Of a DNA stretch of 7,620 nt, positions 1 to 6,491 are shown piece by piece. How positions within the stretch are numbered: the stretch's first letter is position 1; every line of letters begins with the position of its first letter. Both the position numbers and the translations under genes were made by a program. This DNA comes from an uncultured Eubacteriales bacterium (GTDB taxonomy: Bacteria > Bacillota > Clostridia > UMGS1810), in contig USKN01000090.1 in assembly GCA_900555295.1 (NCBI GenBank), positions 1-7,620 on the forward strand. Reading direction: 5' to 3'. A model generated the notes under the pieces. The model saw nothing but the letters and a program-made list of their open reading frames with translations, did no database searches and was not told where the DNA came from.

Positions 1-288
1 TAGTCTGTTTCCGTATATCTGCAGGTCATTGCCGACATCTCCCAATTCTTTGACTACAGTCGGATTTCTCTCTGCATATATGTTCAGATAATAGGTATTA
101 TTGGTGTAGTCGAAATAGTCGAGAGTAGCCATATTATTACCTTTATTTCCTTCGTTGAGCAGATAGAATCCCGAACTTACGGTGATTTCTCGTGGAGCGG
201 GAACAGGCTCATCGCCCCGGCAGCTTGTCAGTAACAAAAATATAAATGGAAAGATGCGGTAAATATTTTGCATATTCATTCGTTTCAT
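1..288 (-). CDS. N-terminal part of a Bacteroidales surface lipoprotein, BtuG/DUF5074-like
   Basis: Ninety-six codons are open from the ATG at 288-286 to the window edge, so the 3' part is missing. The product starts MKRMNMQNIYRIF, has a hydrophobic stretch (FPFIFLLL) and a lipobox LLTSC at about residues 20-24, which predicts a signal-peptidase-II lipoprotein. After the cysteine come acidic and proline-rich residues, then the motifs GFYLLNEGNKGNN, TLDYFDY and GDVGNDLQIYG. From memory these resemble the N-termini of Bacteroides YncE/DUF5074 beta-propeller lipoproteins, the group that includes the vitamin B12-capturing BtuG. The gene starts 12 bases after the stop of a TonB-receptor fragment, the usual order in corrinoid-uptake loci. 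No Shine-Dalgarno sequence precedes the ATG, as is common in Bacteroidetes. The corrinoid role is inferred; other DUF5074 lipoproteins serve other receptors. Confidence 0.75.
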   Translation of the reverse strand, partial: MKRMNMQNIYRIFPFIFLLLTSCRGDEPVPAPREITVSSGFYLLNEGNKGNNMATLDYFDYTNNTYYLNIYAERNPTVVKELGDVGNDLQIYGNRL

Positions 289-300
289 AAAATTATCCGG

Positions 301-438
301 TTAAAGTGTAACATTTAGTATCAGTTTGAAATTAGTGCCGGGCATGGGATAAGAACGCACGACTTCATATTGTTGGTTAAATAAGTTGTTGATTTCGGCG
401 GTTATTCTTATTCCGGTTTTGTGCCATCGGAGATTTTT
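301..438 (-). pseudogene. C-terminal fragment of a TonB-dependent receptor (BtuB-like)
   Basis: Reading leftwards, about 45 codons end at the TAA at 303-301. The peptide includes ITAEINNLFNQQYEVV and YPMPGTNFKLILNVTL. This matches the last strands of TonB-dependent outer-membrane receptors: an INNLFNQ-Y turn followed by a PG--F final strand with an aromatic and hydrophobic end. The remaining ~600 residues of a normal receptor are absent. Upstream in the same frame is a stop (439-441), right at a T-rich run where the sequence turns into AT-rich clostridial-like DNA. The fragment is therefore cut either by a rearrangement or by an assembly join. It is followed directly by a BtuG-like lipoprotein start, which supports a BtuB-type identity, although the fragment alone cannot show the ligand. 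Confidence 0.75.
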
Positions 439-440
439 TT

Positions 441-552
441 ATAAGGGGGTGTTCGTTTGAAATAACAGCATTAATATAACATAAAACTGCCTAAAGTTCA
501 ATGTTTTTTTAATTTAGAAAAACCATAACAAAACAATATGTTTTATCTGAAT
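441..552. other. AT-rich non-coding spacer
   Basis: No gene is visible on either strand. The stretch lies between the TonB-receptor fragment and the XRE remnant. It contains a weak A/T-only inverted repeat, AAAACA-ATA-TGTTTT (530-544). This lies downstream of the AraC gene's stop, but it lacks a GC-rich stem, so it is not a convincing terminator. Confidence 0.5.
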
Positions 553-615
553 TTACACATATTCGAGCAAATCTTCAATCTTACAGGACAGTACTTTTGA
601 GAGCATCACAAGATA
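553..615 (-). pseudogene. Remnant of an XRE-family HTH regulator (last ~20 codons)
   Basis: Reading leftwards, the frame gives LVMLSKVLSCKIEDLLEYV and then a TAA stop at 555-553. This closely resembles the C-terminal helix and tail of small clostridial Cro/CI-type regulators, where a (T)L--LSK-L-CKIEDLLEYV ending is typical. An in-frame stop lies immediately upstream (618-616), and the AraC gene already occupies this DNA in another frame. The two overlap only at 606-615. No DNA-recognition helices remain, so the piece cannot work as a regulator. It appears to be a left-over 3' end whose 5' part was replaced by the block carrying the AraC gene. The peptide is short, so identity rests on one motif. 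Confidence 0.55.
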
Positions 616-1427
616 TTATGCTGATACTTAAGAGGTGTTATTTTATTGTATTTTTGAAATGTTTTTATAAAATAACCACTGCTTGAAAACCCGCATTTTT
701 CGGCAGTATATGAAATACTCATTCCTTTTGTTAAATATTCTTTAGCTTTTTTTATACGGGCAAGAATTATATATTCATTCAGTGTTATTCCCGTTACCTT
801 TTTAAAATCACACGAAAGTTTTGAAACGCTTACAAAAAAATTCGATGCAATATTTTCAGCTTTAAGTTTAGTTGCATAATTTTTTTCTATATAATCCATA
901 ACTTCCGCTATATATGTATTGCTTATTTTTATTTGAGAATGTCGGGAATGTTTAAAAATATCGTCTATTCTGAAATATAGTGCGCTTATTGTAAAAATCT
1001 GTGTTTGAAGTGAGTTTTTATGTTCCGATTGTTCAATTAAAGAAATTACATTAAACCAATGATACAGCTCGTCATACTCGTCTTCGGACAGCTTTAATAT
1101 AAATGACGGTACATTTATACTGCATAATTCGGGATTGTGTTTAAGTAAAGCTCTTAAATTAACCGAAATTTGATAACGTTCATATGTTTTATCGGGCGAA
1201 ATATAAGGATTGTGCAAATGAAATGCTTTTGAATATATAAGAGCCATACCGTTTATTTTGTCGGATACAGTATCCGAAATATATGTAATTTCACCTTGCT
1301 TGATAAGGGAAATTTCATCAAAAAAATGTGAATGAAGACTTTTGTGGTCAAACGGGCAACCCGTTCCGTTATAATATTCGGATTTATAAATTTGGTTTTT
1401 AACATAGTTTGAATTGCTGTTTTTCAT
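606..1427 (-). CDS. AraC-family transcriptional regulator
   Basis: This 273-residue cytoplasmic protein has the normal size and layout of an AraC/XylS sugar-responsive regulator. The first ~160 residues resemble a cupin-like ligand-binding half (HSHFFDEISLI near the start, HLHNPYISP further on). The C-terminal ~95 residues form the double helix-turn-helix domain. It starts at YIEKNYATKLKAENIAS around residue 179, with a first HTH at about 189-210 (IASNFFVSVSKLSCDFKKVTG). A second HTH lies at about 236-258 (ISYTAEKCGFSSSGYFIKTFQKY), and the family's TPLKY ending is present. The start at 1427-1425 has a GGAGG ribosome site nine bases upstream. The gene is divergent from the propeller and beta-galactosidase genes and shares their promoter region, so it most likely activates them and may control itself. 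The inducer is unknown. Its 3' end overlaps an XRE remnant. Confidence 0.9.
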   Translation of the reverse strand: MKNSNSNYVKNQIYKSEYYNGTGCPFDHKSLHSHFFDEISLIKQGEITYISDTVSDKINGMALIYSKAFHLHNPYISPDKTYERYQISVNLRALLKHNPELCSINVPSFILKLSEDEYDELYHWFNVISLIEQSEHKNSLQTQIFTISALYFRIDDIFKHSRHSQIKISNTYIAEVMDYIEKNYATKLKAENIASNFFVSVSKLSCDFKKVTGITLNEYIILARIKKAKEYLTKGMSISYTAEKCGFSSSGYFIKTFQKYNKITPLKYQHNIL

Positions 1428-1436
1428 TATAAAGTT

Positions 1437-1441
1437 CCTCC
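1437..1441 (-). promoter_or_regulatory. Ribosome binding site of the AraC gene
   Basis: GGAGG on the minus strand lies nine bases before the ATG at 1427-1425, which fixes this start. Confidence 0.8.
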
Positions 1442-1482
1442 GCTATTTGTAACGAATTTTACAATTTTTACTGTATTTTGTA

Positions 1483-1511
1483 TTGAATACTGCCTAAAAT
1501 TATTATATTAT
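1483..1511 (+). promoter_or_regulatory. Predicted sigma-A promoter of the propeller/beta-galactosidase operon
   Basis: A -35 element TTGAAT (1483-1488) and a -10 element TATTAT (1506-1511) are separated by exactly 17 bases. Transcription would start near 1518, giving a leader of about 40 bases before the ATG at 1560. The -35 lies inside a short palindrome, GTATTGAATAC (1480-1490), a possible regulator site. The -10 overlaps the -10 of the divergent regulator promoter, so the two would compete for polymerase. The element is weaker than its divergent partner, consistent with a promoter that needs an activator. Confidence 0.6.
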
Positions 1512-1530
1512 ATATTTAGAGTATTGTCAA
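1502..1530 (-). promoter_or_regulatory. Consensus sigma-A promoter of the AraC gene
   Basis: On the minus strand, TTGACA (1530-1525) and TATAAT (1507-1502) are separated by exactly 17 bases, a perfect match to the housekeeping consensus. The predicted transcription start is near 1495, which leaves a leader of roughly 70 bases before the regulator's ATG. The -10 shares bases 1506-1507 with the opposing operon promoter. Confidence 0.75.
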
Positions 1531-1542
1531 CCAAAAACTATA

Positions 1543-1550
1543 AAGGAGAG
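1543..1550 (+). promoter_or_regulatory. Ribosome binding site that sets the start of the propeller gene
   Basis: AAGGAGAG lies nine bases before the ATG at 1560. The reading frame stays open upstream to a TTG at 1524, but that codon has no ribosome site and lies only a few bases after the predicted transcription start. The ATG at 1560 is therefore the better start. Confidence 0.8.
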
Positions 1551-1559
1551 AAATTAATT

Positions 1560-2741
1560 ATGTGCATTGAAACAAAGCTAGAATTGGTAAAATCAAAATG
1601 CATTACCGACGGACAAGATAATTATTTTTTTGGATATTATGATGTTCAGCCTTGGAACAAGGACGGGAATTTACACCTTTGTCATAAAGTTAAATTTTGG
1701 GAAAGAATGCCTGAAAAAGGCGAAAAGGCCGAAATTGGCGTAATAGACGTAAACAGCGGCAAATATACAAAATTAGCTGAAACAACCGCGTGGAATTTTC
1801 AGCAAGGCTCACTTTTAAGATGGAATCCCGCCGCACCCAATGATGAAATTATTTTTAATTCAAACGAAAACGGTACCTATAAGGGTGTAATTTTAAATAT
1901 TAAAACAGGTGAAAAACGTTTTACGGATTATCCTCTTGCAAATGTTGATAGTAAAGGCGAGTATGGTTTGGGTATAAATTTTTCTCGTTTATATGATTTT
2001 AGACCTGGTTACGGTTACAGCGAAATTGAAGACCCGTTTTACAGTGAAAATCTTCCCAAAGATGACGGAATATTTCTTATAGACCTTAAAACAGGCAAGT
2101 CAAAACTTGTTTTAAGTACGGAAGAATTATGGAATTTATCAAAGGGTAATTTAAATGTTGATAAAAAAGCTCTTGTAAATCATATTAATTTTAATGAGGA
2201 CGGCAGCAGATTTGTTTGCTTATTCAGAACATTTCCCGAGAAAAACGGAAGTTGGGAAACAGCGGTTATAACCGCAAACCGCGATGGTACCGACCCATTT
2301 ATGCTGCATAAGTTTGATTTAGTGTCACACTATTATTGGAAAAACAATGAAGATTTAATTATATATGCAAATGATTTTGATAATTTACAATTATATATGT
2401 GGAAAGATAAAACTCATCATGCAGAAATAATTGATTATGATTTCTTTCGTCGTGACGGTCATTGCAGTTTCTCGCCAAATAAAAGATATATTTTGTACGA
2501 TTGTTATTGGGATAAAGATGGCTGCAGACCTTTGTATTTATATGATACCAAAAAACATAAAGGTATTACTCTTGGTTCATATTATTCATATCCGTCATTG
2601 GAACCCGAAGATATACGCTGTGACCTTCATTCACGCTGGAACAGGGACGGAAGTGCAATAACATTTGATTCGGTTCACGAGGGAAAAAGAGCAATATATT
2701 ATATGAATTTAAAAGATATTTTAAATTCCGATTGGAAATAG
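1560..2741 (+). CDS. Beta-propeller protein, oligogalacturonate-lyase-like
   Basis: This 393-residue protein has no signal peptide and is predicted cytoplasmic. It consists of repeated propeller blades in the TolB/WD40-like style, with recurrent 'DG' turns such as PWNKDGNLHL, NFNEDGSRFV, SFSPNKRYIL and WNRDGSAITF. Successive blades carry well-placed histidines: NHINF (H208), SHYYW (H257), DGHCSFSP (H301) and DLHSRW (H357). This pattern recalls the histidine-rich, metal-binding centre of oligogalacturonate lyases (PL22), which split uronate oligosaccharides by beta-elimination. The N-terminal FFGYYDVQPW and WNFQQGSLLRW motifs instead recall a less well understood propeller family, sometimes found near glycosyltransferases, so lyase activity is inferred. 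It is the first gene of an operon, 17 bases before a GH2 beta-galactosidase and divergent from an AraC regulator. That context favours breakdown of an imported oligosaccharide. The fold is much more certain than the reaction. Confidence 0.7.
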   Translation: MCIETKLELVKSKCITDGQDNYFFGYYDVQPWNKDGNLHLCHKVKFWERMPEKGEKAEIGVIDVNSGKYTKLAETTAWNFQQGSLLRWNPAAPNDEIIFNSNENGTYKGVILNIKTGEKRFTDYPLANVDSKGEYGLGINFSRLYDFRPGYGYSEIEDPFYSENLPKDDGIFLIDLKTGKSKLVLSTEELWNLSKGNLNVDKKALVNHINFNEDGSRFVCLFRTFPEKNGSWETAVITANRDGTDPFMLHKFDLVSHYYWKNNEDLIIYANDFDNLQLYMWKDKTHHAEIIDYDFFRRDGHCSFSPNKRYILYDCYWDKDGCRPLYLYDTKKHKGITLGSYYSYPSLEPEDIRCDLHSRWNRDGSAITFDSVHEGKRAIYYMNLKDILNSDWK

Positions 2742-2758
2742 CGAGCAGGAGGTAAAAA

Positions 2759-5629
2759 ATGAGATTTTACGAAGATTTAACCAAAATACAAATCAACCGT
2801 GAAAAGCCGCGTTCGTATTATATACCTTATGAGACGCTTGAAAAAGCACTTGACGGTATACCGCAAAAATCAGAATATTACAAATCTTTAAACGGCGAGT
2901 GGGACTTCGAGTATTATAACGCCGATATTGACGAGGGTGAATTAATGCCTCAAAAGGGCAAAATTAATGTGCCGGGCAATTGGCAGATTCAGGGATACGG
3001 TGCGCCCGCATATACCGATCAAAACTATCAGTTTCCCGTTGACCCGCCTTATGTACCCGATATAAACCCAATGGGTGTATACAAAACAACGTTTACTGTG
3101 CCCGATATATGGAAAGATAAGCGCGTGTACATTGTTTTTGACGGTGCGTCATCTTGCGTTGAAGTGTTTTTAAATAATAAGTACATAGGTTTTTCGTCAG
3201 GTTCACACAATATGGCTGAATTTGAATTGACGCAATATATGCAGAGCGGTAAAAACGATTTAACTGTAAAAGTGCGCCAATTTTGTGCCGGTACATATTT
3301 GGAAGACCAGGATTTTTTAAGATTATCGGGTATTTTCAGAGATGTATATTTGCTTGCCCGCGACAAAGACAGAGTATGGGATATAGAAATAGATTTTGAC
3401 GATAAAAAAATAGATTACTCGGGCGACGGAGAATTTACGGTTTACGATGCCGATAAAAACATTGCGGATTTATCACATCCGATTTTGTGGAATGCCGAAA
3501 AACCGTATTTATACACAGCAGTTGTAAAACACGGCAATGAGTATATATCTCAAAAAATAGGTATGAGAAAACTTGAATTATCAAACGGAGAACTTTTGCT
3601 TAACGGTACAAGTATAAAGCTTAAAGGTGTAAACCGTCACGATACTCACCCCAAATACGGATACTATATGCCAAACGAAGATATTAAAAAAGAATTAATT
3701 CTTATGAAAGAATTAAATATAAACTGTGTTCGTACATCACATTATCCTCCATCGCCATATTGTATGGAATTATTTGACGAACTCGGATTTTATGTTGTTG
3801 ATGAGGCCGACCAGGAAGCACACGGTTTTAAAGGTATGCGCCCCGAATACTCCTGGGGTGATAATATATGGGGGCAAAGTAAATCAAACGAATGGATATG
3901 TTCAAATCCCGATTGGGAAAATGCGTTTGTCGACCGTGTTGAAAAAATGGTTGAACGTGATAAAAACCACGCAAGCGTTATTATATGGTCGCTCGGAAAC
4001 GAAAGCGGTTACGGTGCAAACATTGAGGCGGCAAGCCGTTATACAAGACAGCGAGACCCGTCCAGATTTATACATTACGAACGTGCAAACGTTTTTGGTA
4101 ACCCCGATACGGTTGATATTGTAAGTTATATGTACACTAAACCGGAAAGAATAAAAATACACGCAAAAGAAGCGGGTAACAGACCGTTCTTTTTATGTGA
4201 ATATTCGCACGCAATGGGTAACGGTCCCGGCAGTCTTACAGACTATTGGAAAGAATTTGACAAAATACCAAATGCACTCGGCGGCTGTATTTGGGAATGG
4301 GCAGACCACGGCATATATGATAAAAACGGCACATTAAGATACGGCGGAGATTTTGGCGAAAAAATGCATAATGCCAACAGATGCTGTGACGGTATGGTGT
4401 TTGCCGACAGAAGTTTAAAAGCGGGTTCGCTTCAGGTTAAACAAGTATACAGTCCCGTTAAAATTGCGTATGATGGAAAAGAATTAACAATAACAAACAA
4501 AAATGATTTTACATCACTTAAAAATTATAAATTTGTTTGGAATGTTGAATGTGATGGCAAAAAAATATCCGACGGCAGTTTTGAGTGTAACGTTTTGCCG
4601 CACTCATCAAAACAAATCCCGTTTACACCGAATATGTGTGACAGTTGCGTGTTTGGCGTATATATAAATGTAGCCGTTTTAAATGACCGCGGTTACGAAA
4701 TATGCTCATATCAGTTTAAAACAGATGTTCCGTCAACCGGTGTAAAAATCTCGAGTACATCATCCGATATAAAATTTATGCAAAAGGACAGATATATAAA
4801 TATATTGGGAAACGGTTTTAAACATAAATTAAATACTGCAACAGGTATGCTTGCCGACATTAATTCACTTACGGCAAAGGAAACGGAACTTACGGCTTGG
4901 CGTGCGCCCACGGATAACGACAGACGATCGGTTGCAAATTTACAAATATTTTTTGCAAGCGAACTTGGCATACTCAACGGTGATACCGAAAGGTCGGATA
5001 ATATGAATATAGCCTTTAACAAAATATATTCGTATACCGTTTTAGATAATACGGTAACATTTAACGGCAGTTTGGCAGGTATTGCGCGTTTGCCGTTCTT
5101 AAGATACACTATAACTTATACTTTTTTTGACGGCGGTGAAATTAACGTTAAATTTAATGCAAAAGTAAGAGAAGATGTTATTGCATTGCCGCGTTTGGGG
5201 TTTGAGTTTAAACTCCCCGCGTCTATTACCGATTTTAAGTATTACGGTATGGGACCTTATGAGTGTTATTGCGATATGCACGAATTTGCAAAAACGGGGC
5301 TTTATTCAAGCAATACGAACAAAGAATATGTGCCGTATCCTATGCCGCAGGAACACGGTAATCACTTAAACTGCAAGTATGTACAAATGCAAAACGGTTT
5401 TACCTGTATTGCCGATGATAAATTTGATATTAATGTATCGGCTTACGATAAACAAAATCTTATGAATGCAAAACATACCGACGAATTGAAAAAAAGCGAA
5501 TATGTAACTGTTCGTATAGATTATAAAAATACAGGTATGAGCTCAATGGCTCTTTGGCCGGTAACAAAAGAAAAATACGCTTTAACCGAAAAAGAAATTT
5601 CGTACAGCTTTACAATCTGCACCAAATAA
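2759..5629 (+). CDS. GH2 beta-galactosidase, LacZ type
   Basis: This 956-residue glycoside hydrolase hydrolyses terminal beta-D-galactosyl residues with retention of configuration. Domains in order are an N-terminal sugar-binding jelly roll (to about 200, with VPGNWQIQGYGAPAYT), a short Ig-like domain (about 205-275), the TIM barrel (about 280-590), a second Ig-like domain and a C-terminal small-chain domain (from about 690, with WRAPTDND at 714-721). The acid/base is E415 in WSLGNESG and the nucleophile is E481 in FLCEYSHAMGNG. E353 and H355 of DEADQEAHG match the LacZ magnesium-site motif, and W512 lies in CIWEWADHG. It is slightly shorter than E. coli LacZ (1024), mainly in the first Ig-like domain. 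No signal peptide is seen, so it is cytoplasmic and needs an imported substrate. An AGGAGG site (2747-2752) supports the start. It is co-transcribed with the propeller gene. The family is certain; beta-galactosidase specificity is likely but GH2 members vary. Confidence 0.92.
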   Translation: MRFYEDLTKIQINREKPRSYYIPYETLEKALDGIPQKSEYYKSLNGEWDFEYYNADIDEGELMPQKGKINVPGNWQIQGYGAPAYTDQNYQFPVDPPYVPDINPMGVYKTTFTVPDIWKDKRVYIVFDGASSCVEVFLNNKYIGFSSGSHNMAEFELTQYMQSGKNDLTVKVRQFCAGTYLEDQDFLRLSGIFRDVYLLARDKDRVWDIEIDFDDKKIDYSGDGEFTVYDADKNIADLSHPILWNAEKPYLYTAVVKHGNEYISQKIGMRKLELSNGELLLNGTSIKLKGVNRHDTHPKYGYYMPNEDIKKELILMKELNINCVRTSHYPPSPYCMELFDELGFYVVDEADQEAHGFKGMRPEYSWGDNIWGQSKSNEWICSNPDWENAFVDRVEKMVERDKNHASVIIWSLGNESGYGANIEAASRYTRQRDPSRFIHYERANVFGNPDTVDIVSYMYTKPERIKIHAKEAGNRPFFLCEYSHAMGNGPGSLTDYWKEFDKIPNALGGCIWEWADHGIYDKNGTLRYGGDFGEKMHNANRCCDGMVFADRSLKAGSLQVKQVYSPVKIAYDGKELTITNKNDFTSLKNYKFVWNVECDGKKISDGSFECNVLPHSSKQIPFTPNMCDSCVFGVYINVAVLNDRGYEICSYQFKTDVPSTGVKISSTSSDIKFMQKDRYINILGNGFKHKLNTATGMLADINSLTAKETELTAWRAPTDNDRRSVANLQIFFASELGILNGDTERSDNMNIAFNKIYSYTVLDNTVTFNGSLAGIARLPFLRYTITYTFFDGGEINVKFNAKVREDVIALPRLGFEFKLPASITDFKYYGMGPYECYCDMHEFAKTGLYSSNTNKEYVPYPMPQEHGNHLNCKYVQMQNGFTCIADDKFDINVSAYDKQNLMNAKHTDELKKSEYVTVRIDYKNTGMSSMALWPVTKEKYALTEKEISYSFTICTK

Positions 5630-5729
5630 AAAATGTTTGTTTACTTAAGAATATAAAGATATAGAAAGTATAAAAATATTGCAAATATATAAAAGAATAT
5701 GAAAACATTGACGTATTTACGTAAGATTG
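5630..5729 (+). other. Intergenic region without a clear terminator
   Basis: This A/T-rich stretch follows the beta-galactosidase stop. I see no GC-rich stem followed by T residues, so transcripts may read through into the aldolase-kinase pair. An 8-base palindrome TTACGTAA (5717-5724) with a preceding direct ACGTA copy lies just upstream of the next promoter and could be a regulator site. Confidence 0.45.
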
Positions 5730-5758
5730 TTGACAAGCCTTGTTTGGGGTGATATAAT
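5730..5758 (+). promoter_or_regulatory. Consensus extended -10 promoter for eda-kdgK
   Basis: TTGACA (5730-5735) and TATAAT (5753-5758) are exactly 17 bases apart, and the -10 is preceded by TG plus one base (TGATATAAT), the extended -10 form. Transcription should start near 5765, about 34 bases before the aldolase ATG. The aldolase-kinase pair thus has its own strong promoter in addition to possible read-through. Confidence 0.8.
5733..5743. promoter_or_regulatory. Candidate operator palindrome within the eda promoter
   Basis: ACAAGCCTTGT is a perfect inverted repeat around one central base. It overlaps the end of the -35 element and the start of the spacer, where a bound repressor would block polymerase. 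A consensus promoter on a catabolic operon would be expected to need a repressor. The protein that binds is unknown and the repeat is short. Confidence 0.35.
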
Positions 5759-5798
5759 AAAATTGTACAAATTTTTGATATTATTGGGAGGCAGTAAA

Positions 5799-6452
5799 AT
5801 GGATAAGCAAACGGTTATTCAGAAAATTAAAGACGTTGGTATTGTTTCTGTTGTAAGAGCTACCAATGCCGATCAAGCTGTAAAAATAACAGACGCGTGC
5901 ATAAAAGGCGGCGTTCCGGCAATTGAATTAACATTTACCGTACCCGGTGCACACAGAGTTATAGAGGAGCTTGCAAATCATTATGATGAAAAAGATATTA
6001 TTCTCGGTGCAGGAACAGTATTGGATGCCGAAACCGCAAGAATTGCAATTTTATCGGGTGCACAATACATAGTAAGTCCGTATTTTGATGAAGCTACAAT
6101 TAAACTTTGCAACAGATATGCCGTACCTTGTATGCCCGGTTGTATGACAATTCACGATGTTGTAAGAGCATTGGAACTTGGCTGCGACATTATTAAGCTT
6201 TTCCCGGGTGACGCATTTGGTCCTGCTATGGTAAAGGCTATTAAAGGCCCCATTCCCCAGGCAAACATTATGCCTACAGGCGGGGTAGACGTTGATAATG
6301 TAGCAGATTGGATTAAAGCGGGAGTTGTTGCGGTAGGTGCAGGCAGCTCACTTACAAAAGGAGCAAAAACAGGCGACTATGACCTTGTAACCGCTACTGC
6401 CAAAAAGTTTGTTGAAAACATTAAAATTGCGCGCGGAATAAAAAATGCGTAA
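5799..6452 (+). CDS. eda: 2-dehydro-3-deoxy-phosphogluconate / 4-hydroxy-2-oxoglutarate aldolase
   Basis: This 217-residue class I aldolase splits 2-keto-3-deoxy-6-phosphogluconate into pyruvate and glyceraldehyde-3-phosphate in the cytoplasm, and usually also acts on 4-hydroxy-2-oxoglutarate. The size is normal for the family and one alpha/beta barrel fills it. The Schiff-base lysine is K133 in DIIKLFPGD, and the catalytic glutamate is E43 in AIELTFTVP. GAGTV (71-74 region), MPGCMT and the phosphate-binding MPTGGV (158-163) are all present. The frame is open back to a TTG at 5727, but that lies upstream of the predicted transcription start. The ATG at 5799 has GGGAGG (5786-5791) seven bases before it and matches the usual N-terminus. 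A 39-base gap separates it from the kinase that makes its substrate, so the two form one operon. A related galactonate-type specificity (KDPGal) cannot be excluded. Confidence 0.93.
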   Translation: MDKQTVIQKIKDVGIVSVVRATNADQAVKITDACIKGGVPAIELTFTVPGAHRVIEELANHYDEKDIILGAGTVLDAETARIAILSGAQYIVSPYFDEATIKLCNRYAVPCMPGCMTIHDVVRALELGCDIIKLFPGDAFGPAMVKAIKGPIPQANIMPTGGVDVDNVADWIKAGVVAVGAGSSLTKGAKTGDYDLVTATAKKFVENIKIARGIKNA

Positions 6453-6491
6453 TTTAAACTAATAATATATTTTTTTCGGAGGATAATTAAA

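Noticed and set aside
530..544. AAAACA-ATA-TGTTTT hairpin as terminator of the AraC gene
   Set aside because: The stem is almost all A/T and only six pairs long, so it would not be stable enough for a confident terminator call.
486..1498. Ten-base direct repeat ACTGCCTAAA (486-495 and 1489-1498) flanking the AraC gene
   Set aside because: Repeats of this length are expected by chance many times in a window of this size, and the flanking bases do not match.
1524..1559. Upstream TTG start extending the propeller protein by 12 residues
   Set aside because: It has no ribosome site and sits at the predicted transcription start; the ATG at 1560 has a well-placed AAGGAGAG.
3049..5369. Several open frames of 60-132 codons on both strands inside the beta-galactosidase gene
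   Set aside because: They overlap a clearly functional GH2 gene, lack ribosome sites and have no recognisable domains.
5727..5798. Upstream TTG start extending the aldolase by 24 residues
   Set aside because: The extension would be encoded over the promoter itself; the ATG at 5799 has GGGAGG and gives the family's normal N-terminus.
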